A stretch of DNA of 38,284 nucleotides from Clostridiaceae bacterium (GTDB lineage Bacteria; Bacillota; Clostridia; DSM-8532), in assembly GCA_012728095.1 (NCBI GenBank), contig JAAYFU010000006.1:1-38284 (forward strand), read 5' to 3'. The notes beneath the pieces are model-generated. The model saw only the letters and a program-made list of their open reading frames with translations, had not been told where the DNA came from and ran no database searches. Below, one piece after another: positions 33,564 through 38,284 of the stretch. Each line of letters starts with the position of its first letter. Within the stretch, counting starts at the first letter, position 1. Position numbers and translations under genes: made by a program.

Positions 33564-35396
33564 ATGATTAATACAACAGAACAGAATACCGCTTATGACG
33601 TTTTCTTAAGTTACCGTCATAAAAACCGGGACAATAAAATATGCAAAAAGGTTCACACACTGCTTGAAACCTTTAAACCTCCCGGACGCTGTAAAGAAGC
33701 CAGCATAAAACGAGTTTTCCGGGATGATGCTGAGCTTCCTGCAGCAGGCGTCTTAAGTGATACGATAAATACGACTTTAAAATCTTCCCATGTTTTATTG
33801 GTAATCTGCTCTAAGGATACTCCTGAATCCCGGTGGGTGGATAAAGAGGTAAGAACATTCATAGAATTGGGGCGTACCGACAAGATTTATGCTCTGTTGA
33901 TAGATGATGATCCTGATATGTGCTTCCCCTCTTCCTTAAAGCTGATACCCGGAATTGAAAACCGGACTTTAAAGGTAAAGTACACCGCACAAGGATTCAG
34001 CCAGAAGAAATTGAAGGAGGAACTTCTGAGGGTAATCGCGGCTGCTACCGGAACACAGTTTGAGCATCTTAGATTTGCAATAAGAAGGAGAAGACTTGCC
34101 CGGTCAATATTTGCCGGCCTGATCTTGACAGTCTTACTGGTTGCAGCCGGTTTATATTCCTTATATCAATGGGTTACGGCATCATATTACTATGCTTATA
34201 CCCAAAGGGAAGAAATATTGATCAAAGATATAATAGACGATATAAACAACAATCTTGTATCTGCCGTTAAGAATATACCGGAAGCCGCTCCGGCTCTTGT
34301 TAAAAAAATCAATGATAACAATATGTATTTGGACAGGATGATGGCCATTGATGGTTCGACCAAAAAGAACATTGAGGCTAAAGCGAGAAACTATCTGAAT
34401 CTGGCACGGGTGTATATGATTACAGGTGATACAAAAGAAACACTGAATGCTTCAAAGGAAGCAATCAAAATATATGAAGCTCTCGCCGAAAACAGTAATG
34501 ATGAGACAAAGAAGAGGGATTTGGCTACCTGCTATAACCTCACAGGGCTTTTTATGCAGTATTTGTCCAAATATGACAGGGCCATATATTATCTGGACAA
34601 GGCCGCTGACGTTTATACAAAGCTGGAAAAATCCTTTAAAAATAACGAGTATTCAGAATCCCTGGCTGATTGTTATAACAGTATGGGAGTCTGTCATTAC
34701 TTATTAAAAAATTACCGCGAAGCAGCGGATACATTTGTCAGGGAGATTAATGTACGCAAAAAAATGTCATATGACATGTCATTAACCGAGAACCAGGTTT
34801 TATTTGCAGGCCTGTACGCTGATGCGGCATCATGCTATAATTCGGCATCAGAAAACAAAAAGGCGGCAGACTGTTACAAACAGGCGGTTGCACTGTATAA
34901 GGACCTTTATGAAAAAAGTAATGAGCCTGAATTACATAAAGCTTACGTGGTTTCCCTATACAATCTCGGCATTAATTCGGCATATGAGAAAGATAATGCC
35001 GAAGCCGAGTATTATCTTCGATTGAGTATAGCAGAGGCTGATAAATTGGTAAAAGAATCAATACCCGAGTATGATCCCTATTATCTTTCCATGTATGCTA
35101 TGTATGATTTGCTGTATGCGCCGGACAAAAAAGAAGAAGCCCTGAATATGGTTTCAATCGCTTTCAAAAGAAATTCCACGGACTCCTTCATCAGGCATAT
35201 TTATGCATATTGCCTTTTATTTAATAATTACTATGATGAAGCCTTAGATATTCTCAATACCCTTATTAATGAAGACAATTCAGCGGAACAAAAGATTAAA
35301 AACGATCTTGGGCTTTTCATCATAAGAGGATATTCTACAGACCTTTTGCCTGGATTTATGGAAGATCTCCGGCCTTCTGTTTCCCGGCAAACATAG
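33564..35396 (+). CDS. TIR-domain membrane protein with TPR array
   Basis: 610 residues. TIR domain at about 8-125 (AYDVFLSYRH, FRDDAELPAAG, SSHVLLVICSKDTPESRWVDKEV, IYALLIDDDP). The ESRW-x3-E pattern retains the putative catalytic Glu (E95) of TIR NAD+ hydrolases. After LLRVIAAATGTQFEHLRFA and an Arg-rich patch (IRRRRLAR, 173-180) comes one membrane helix (about 181-203). Residues about 225-600 are helical, with at least six TPR-like repeats (YLNLARVYMITGDTKETLNA, YNLTGLFMQYLSKYDRAIYY, YNSMGVCHYLLKNYREAADT, and others). The predicted topology is TIR inside, TPR outside. Paralogous to the upstream protein over the first 250 residues. The only ribosome binding site near the ATG is weak (AAAGGGA). 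Sensor/effector role inferred from architecture. Confidence 0.82.
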   Translation: MINTTEQNTAYDVFLSYRHKNRDNKICKKVHTLLETFKPPGRCKEASIKRVFRDDAELPAAGVLSDTINTTLKSSHVLLVICSKDTPESRWVDKEVRTFIELGRTDKIYALLIDDDPDMCFPSSLKLIPGIENRTLKVKYTAQGFSQKKLKEELLRVIAAATGTQFEHLRFAIRRRRLARSIFAGLILTVLLVAAGLYSLYQWVTASYYYAYTQREEILIKDIIDDINNNLVSAVKNIPEAAPALVKKINDNNMYLDRMMAIDGSTKKNIEAKARNYLNLARVYMITGDTKETLNASKEAIKIYEALAENSNDETKKRDLATCYNLTGLFMQYLSKYDRAIYYLDKAADVYTKLEKSFKNNEYSESLADCYNSMGVCHYLLKNYREAADTFVREINVRKKMSYDMSLTENQVLFAGLYADAASCYNSASENKKAADCYKQAVALYKDLYEKSNEPELHKAYVVSLYNLGINSAYEKDNAEAEYYLRLSIAEADKLVKESIPEYDPYYLSMYAMYDLLYAPDKKEEALNMVSIAFKRNSTDSFIRHIYAYCLLFNNYYDEALDILNTLINEDNSAEQKIKNDLGLFIIRGYSTDLLPGFMEDLRPSVSRQT

Positions 35397-35454
35397 TGGA
35401 AGAAAAGTAACCGGTCCCATGATCAATTCGTTGACAATCAGGTTCAATATATTT

Positions 35455-36549
35455 TTAAGAATGTGTTTCGCGGATTATTCCGCCTCCCACTACCGAATCG
35501 CCTTCATAAAGGACAACAGACTGGCCGGGCGCAACAAATGCAAGGGGGCTGTCAAACACAATCTTTGCGCTGTCGCCCTCCAAGGCAATTAGTTTTGCGG
35601 GAACTTCCTTCTGCGAATAACGGGTGCGTGCCATGACTGCTTTTTCCTCGCGAGGTTTATCATAAAGTATATAATTCATATCCTTCGCGATGAGACTTTT
35701 TATAAGGCCATCCTCTCTGTTCCCCAGGGTAACCGTATTATTAACGCTGTCTTTCCCGATAACATATTTAGGTTCTGGAAAGCTCATACCCAGCCCTTTT
35801 CTTTGCCCAATGGTATAATTAACCATACCCTTATTCTTTCCAAGGACATTGCCTTCCTTATCCAGAAAAACACCTTCGGGAAAACCAATTCCTTTATATT
35901 CTTTAATGAAATCCACATATTTACCGTTAGGCACAAAGCATATATCCTGACTGTCAGGCTTTCTGGCGTTTACCAGGTTCTTGCTCTCGGCTATGGCCCG
36001 GACTTCCGCCTTGCTGTAATCACCTAAGGGAAGCAAAAGTCTTTTTAACTGGTCCTGTGTCAGCATATAAAGTACATAACTCTGATCCTTTGAAAGGTCT
36101 TTAGCCTTTTTCAGGATATACCTTCCGGATTCTTCATCATATTCAATCCTCGCATAATGACCTGTGGCAATGTAGTCCATACCAAGCGCCATGGCCTTAT
36201 TAAGCATCGCCTCAAACTTGATATACTTGTTGCAGGCAATACACGGATTAGGCGTAATTCCGCCAAGGTATGCATCAACAAAATAGTTGACCACCTTTTC
36301 TTCGAAAAGCTGCTTCATATTCAAAACATAGAAAGGTATACCCAGTTTGAAGGCCACTGCCCTGGCATCTTCAACATCTTCCAGCGAACAGCAGGTCCTG
36401 GTCATAGGTTTGTCGCAGTCGTTAATGGGATCCCATAGTTTTAAGGTAGCTCCGTACACTTCATATCCCTGATCCAATAATAAAGCCGCGGCGGTACTGG
36501 AATCCACTCCGCCGCTCATGCCAACCAATACTTTTTTCTTTGTCTCCAT
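35455..36549 (-). CDS. mnmA: tRNA 2-thiouridylase MnmA
   Basis: 364 residues. The PP-loop GMSGGVDSS (10-18) binds ATP, catalytic cysteines are C105 (NPCIACNKYIKF) and C203 (SQDICFVP), and the C-terminal beta barrel includes NYTIGQRKGLG and APGQSVVLYEGD. It thiolates U34 of tRNAs for Lys, Glu and Gln, using sulfur from a cysteine desulfurase. GGAGAG precedes the ATG. The upstream neighbour is an Rrf2-type regulator; the nifS/iscS and nifU/iscU genes often found between them in Firmicutes are absent here. Convergent with the TIR gene, with no clear terminator between. Confidence 0.95.
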   Translation of the reverse strand: METKKKVLVGMSGGVDSSTAAALLLDQGYEVYGATLKLWDPINDCDKPMTRTCCSLEDVEDARAVAFKLGIPFYVLNMKQLFEEKVVNYFVDAYLGGITPNPCIACNKYIKFEAMLNKAMALGMDYIATGHYARIEYDEESGRYILKKAKDLSKDQSYVLYMLTQDQLKRLLLPLGDYSKAEVRAIAESKNLVNARKPDSQDICFVPNGKYVDFIKEYKGIGFPEGVFLDKEGNVLGKNKGMVNYTIGQRKGLGMSFPEPKYVIGKDSVNNTVTLGNREDGLIKSLIAKDMNYILYDKPREEKAVMARTRYSQKEVPAKLIALEGDSAKIVFDSPLAFVAPGQSVVLYEGDSVVGGGIIRETHS

Positions 36550-36583
36550 ATACTCTCCATTATAATTATTGTACTTTATTTAA

Positions 36584-37030
36584 TTAAATATAAAACATTA
36601 TTGCGTCCGAACTGTTCAGTCGCTTATATTCATTTACCAAATCCTCAAGGGTTATGGAATCCACCACATTCTTGATACTTTCGTCAATTTTGTCCCAGAC
36701 ACATTTCTTAAGGCAGTATTGAATACTCCTGGTATCCATGTTTTCAGTGTCGATACCGTCTATAACCGACAAGTTTCCTTCCAAGATGCGCAATATTGTA
36801 CCGACCTTTATATTTTCCGGATTTTCTGAAAGAATATATCCGCCCTGGGCGCCTTTGACACTCTTTACCAATCCGGCTTTTCTCAGCCCGGAGAAAACCT
36901 GTTCAAGATAGTTGGTAGAGATATTCTGTCTTTCTGCAACCGCACTTAATGCCACATGCTCATTCTGGGCATGAACAGCCAGATCTACCATAGCTCTCAG
37001 GCCATATCTCCCCTTTGTTGAAATTTTCAT
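36584..37030 (-). CDS. Rrf2-family transcriptional regulator (IscR/CymR-like)
   Basis: 148 residues. Winged-helix domain (MKISTKGRYGLRAMVDLA, ISTNYLEQVFSGLRKAGLVKSVKGAQGGY). Near the C-terminal helix there are only two cysteines, C106 and C110 (YCLKKCVW), not the three spaced Cys of E. coli IscR, so [2Fe-2S] binding is uncertain and a CymR-like cysteine-metabolism role is possible. GGGGAGG precedes the ATG. A strong promoter lies upstream, and a small inverted repeat (ATAG-n5-CTAT, plus 37043-37055) between promoter and start could be an autoregulatory site. mnmA follows after 34 bases, likely co-transcribed. Confidence 0.9.
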   Translation of the reverse strand: MKISTKGRYGLRAMVDLAVHAQNEHVALSAVAERQNISTNYLEQVFSGLRKAGLVKSVKGAQGGYILSENPENIKVGTILRILEGNLSVIDGIDTENMDTRSIQYCLKKCVWDKIDESIKNVVDSITLEDLVNEYKRLNSSDAIMFYI

Positions 37031-37074
37031 ATGATCCTCCCCATAGTTTTCCTATATGTTTTATTATATTTATT

Positions 37075-37103
37075 ATTATATATTCCCTGTTTTACAGCGT
37101 CAA
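37075..37103 (-). promoter_or_regulatory. Sigma-A promoter of the Rrf2 gene and mnmA
   Basis: Minus strand TTGACG, 17-base spacer, TATAAT, about 45 bases upstream of the start at 37030. Confidence 0.7.
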
Positions 37104-37126
37104 ATAACACAAATATTCAATTGTGC

Positions 37127-37882
37127 TTATTTTGCGAGAAGATCCTTTATTACCTCGCCGGCTATTATTAACCCTGCAACGGAAGGAACGAATGAAATGC
37201 TGCCGGGTACCTGGTTTCTGACAGAACATTTTCTCTGGGTTCCTTTCGGACAAATACAATTGGCTGAACAACTGTTTTCTTCGGACTCTCTTGGCTTTAT
37301 AGGCTGCTCGGTGGAATAGACAACCTTAAGGGATTCAATGCCACGTTGTCTAAGTTCTTTTCTCATAACCTTCGCTAAGGGATCCACAGTTGTTTCATAG
37401 ATATCTGCCACCTGGAACTTTGTCGGGTCAAGTTTGTTGCCGGCTCCCATACTGCTTATTATTGGTATGCCGCGTTTTTTGGCCTGTACCACCAGATCAA
37501 CTTTCGCAGTAACGGTATCCACGGCATCAACGATGTAATCATAATCATCCCTTATCAATTCATCCGCCTTTTCTGGCAGATAGAAGCATCTTATAGCTTC
37601 AACCTCAGCATGGGGGTTTATATCCAGGATTCTTTCCTTCATAATCTCCACTTTAACTTTTCCAATTGTTTTTCTCGTCGCGTGGATTTGACGGTTTAAA
37701 TTCGTAAGGCAGATTAAGTCATCATCAACAAGAACAAAGCGGCCAACTCCCGATCTTACCAACCCTTCTACTACGAAAGTGCCAACTCCGCCTATACCAA
37801 ACACTGCAACTTTGCTGTTTTTTAACTTTTCAAGACCTTCTTTTCCAATAAGGAGCTCAGTCCTGGAAAATCCATGTAACAT
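37127..37882 (-). CDS. tcdA: tRNA threonylcarbamoyladenosine dehydratase (ThiF/E1-like)
   Basis: 251 residues of the ThiF/MoeB superfamily, TcdA (CsdL) type. N-terminal FSRTELLIGKEGLEKLKNSKV, the ATP-binding loop FGIGGVGTFVVEGLVRSG (about 28-45), VDDDLICLTNLNRQIHA and DAVDTVTAK. It cyclises t6A37 of tRNAs to ct6A using ATP. The cysteine-rich segment NSCSANCICPKGTQRKC (about 205-220) could bind a metal. GGTGAGGATAA precedes the ATG. No sulfur-carrier gene is adjacent, which favours TcdA over ThiF or MoeB. Confidence 0.88.
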   Translation of the reverse strand: MLHGFSRTELLIGKEGLEKLKNSKVAVFGIGGVGTFVVEGLVRSGVGRFVLVDDDLICLTNLNRQIHATRKTIGKVKVEIMKERILDINPHAEVEAIRCFYLPEKADELIRDDYDYIVDAVDTVTAKVDLVVQAKKRGIPIISSMGAGNKLDPTKFQVADIYETTVDPLAKVMRKELRQRGIESLKVVYSTEQPIKPRESEENSCSANCICPKGTQRKCSVRNQVPGSISFVPSVAGLIIAGEVIKDLLAK

Positions 37883-38219
37883 TCAGTTATCCTCACCTTT
37901 TCTAAAATTATCGCATTACAATATCGGATTGCCCATGCTTATTCTTTAATATTTTATCTTAAATATTTCAATATTTAAACCTCAATAAAAAAAGCAACAC
38001 CCAACCAAAGAGGATTTAAACCGTATTGAACAGTATGCATAAAAATGATAACAACCGCTTTTTGTCCTGTATATAATACTTGTATAGAAATTCCAGATTA
38101 GGCCATTAATTACTGGTTTTTTTGTGCAACTACTTTTTGTTAAGCGTATTGAATAAGAAAATCCAGTATAGTAGAATAAACTGTAAAATGAAAATTTTAC
38201 CTTCAAGGGGGTCTGCAAA
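37883..38219. other. Divergent intergenic region
   Basis: AT-rich, with upstream sequence of tcdA on the left and a good plus-strand promoter at 38149. A minus-strand open frame across 37982-38260 has no ribosome binding site or family features and is treated as chance. Confidence 0.5.
38149..38177 (+). promoter_or_regulatory. Sigma-A promoter of the truncated last gene
   Basis: TTGAAT, 17-base spacer, TAGAAT, followed about 40 bases later by the start codon at 38220. Confidence 0.65.
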
Positions 38220-38284
38220 ATGTTTGAAATCACAACCCAAATGATCCAGGCTTTTGCCATCCTTGTTTCACTTGCCGCTTTCGG
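38220..38284 (+). CDS. Start of an unidentified protein, cut by the window end
   Basis: Only 21 codons are present (MFEITTQMIQAFAILVSLAA and onward). AAGGGGG lies about eight bases before the ATG and a good promoter upstream, so this is a real gene start. The hydrophobic stretch from residue 8 suggests a membrane segment or signal anchor. No family can be assigned. Confidence 0.65.
   Translation, partial: MFEITTQMIQAFAILVSLAAF

Noticed and set aside
37982..38260. Minus-strand open frame near the window end
   Set aside because: No ribosome binding site, low-complexity translation, and it overlaps a good promoter and gene start on the other strand.

Overview
The window looks like chromosomal DNA of a low-GC, anaerobic, saccharolytic clostridium. 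The closest flavour is Clostridium cluster III (Acetivibrio/Ruminiclostridium-like), but this is an inference from gene content and not a species call. The evidence is a trimeric [FeFe] hydrogenase of the electron-bifurcating type behind a Rex-like operator, the paired glgC/glgD of Firmicutes, a CtsR-type heat-shock box, two DUF4489 proteins, the cdd-era-recO and der-plsY-gpsA clusters, strong AGGAGG ribosome binding sites, and TTGAAT-N17-TATAAT promoters. No rRNA, tRNA, CRISPR array, transposase, integrase or phage gene was seen.

Layout. 1-3200 (minus strand): a two-CBS-domain protein, a LysM protein and a sodium/solute symporter (putP type). 3200-9570 (plus): a 650-base intergenic region ending in a Rex-like palindrome, then hydC-hydB-hydA. 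HydB is fused to a complete GltD/NfnB-like flavoprotein module, and HydA carries an extra C-terminal coiled coil. 9731-11308: two DUF4489 proteins. 11329-14978: a sugar-phosphate nucleotidyltransferase, an S-layer-homology-like lipoprotein and a Schlafen/AlbA-type ATP-binding protein. 15132-17221 (minus): cdd-era-recO. 17494-19278: a chemoreceptor whose extracellular domain holds two copies of an SGAT motif that resembles covalent FMN attachment sites. 19508-19678: a tiny zinc-ribbon protein. 19788-23393 (minus): dnaJ-like co-chaperone and clpB under one promoter with a CtsR operator. 23545-25943: glgC-glgD for glycogen synthesis. 25990-26385: a cluster of dispersed imperfect inverted repeats, with relatives near 28200 and 31440. 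26487-28073: an ArsC/Spx-like protein facing a DUF815 AAA ATPase. 28293-31266 (minus): der-plsY-gpsA.

31607-35396 is the least ordinary part. It holds a stand-alone MurD C-terminal-domain protein followed by two paralogous membrane TIR proteins. The first has a TIR domain without the catalytic glutamate, then a membrane helix and a PDZ-like domain. The second has a TIR domain that keeps the glutamate, then a membrane helix and a long TPR array. Charge distribution puts both TIR domains inside the cell and the PDZ/TPR parts outside, so the pair looks like a transmembrane TIR receptor and could be an undescribed envelope-sensing or defence module. 35455-37882 (minus) returns to housekeeping genes: tcdA, an Rrf2-family regulator and mnmA. 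A truncated gene starts at 38220.

Working together: hydCBA disposes of reductant as H2 and would be switched by the NADH/NAD+ ratio through Rex. glgCD stores excess glucose. clpB and dnaJ form one disaggregation unit under heat-shock control.
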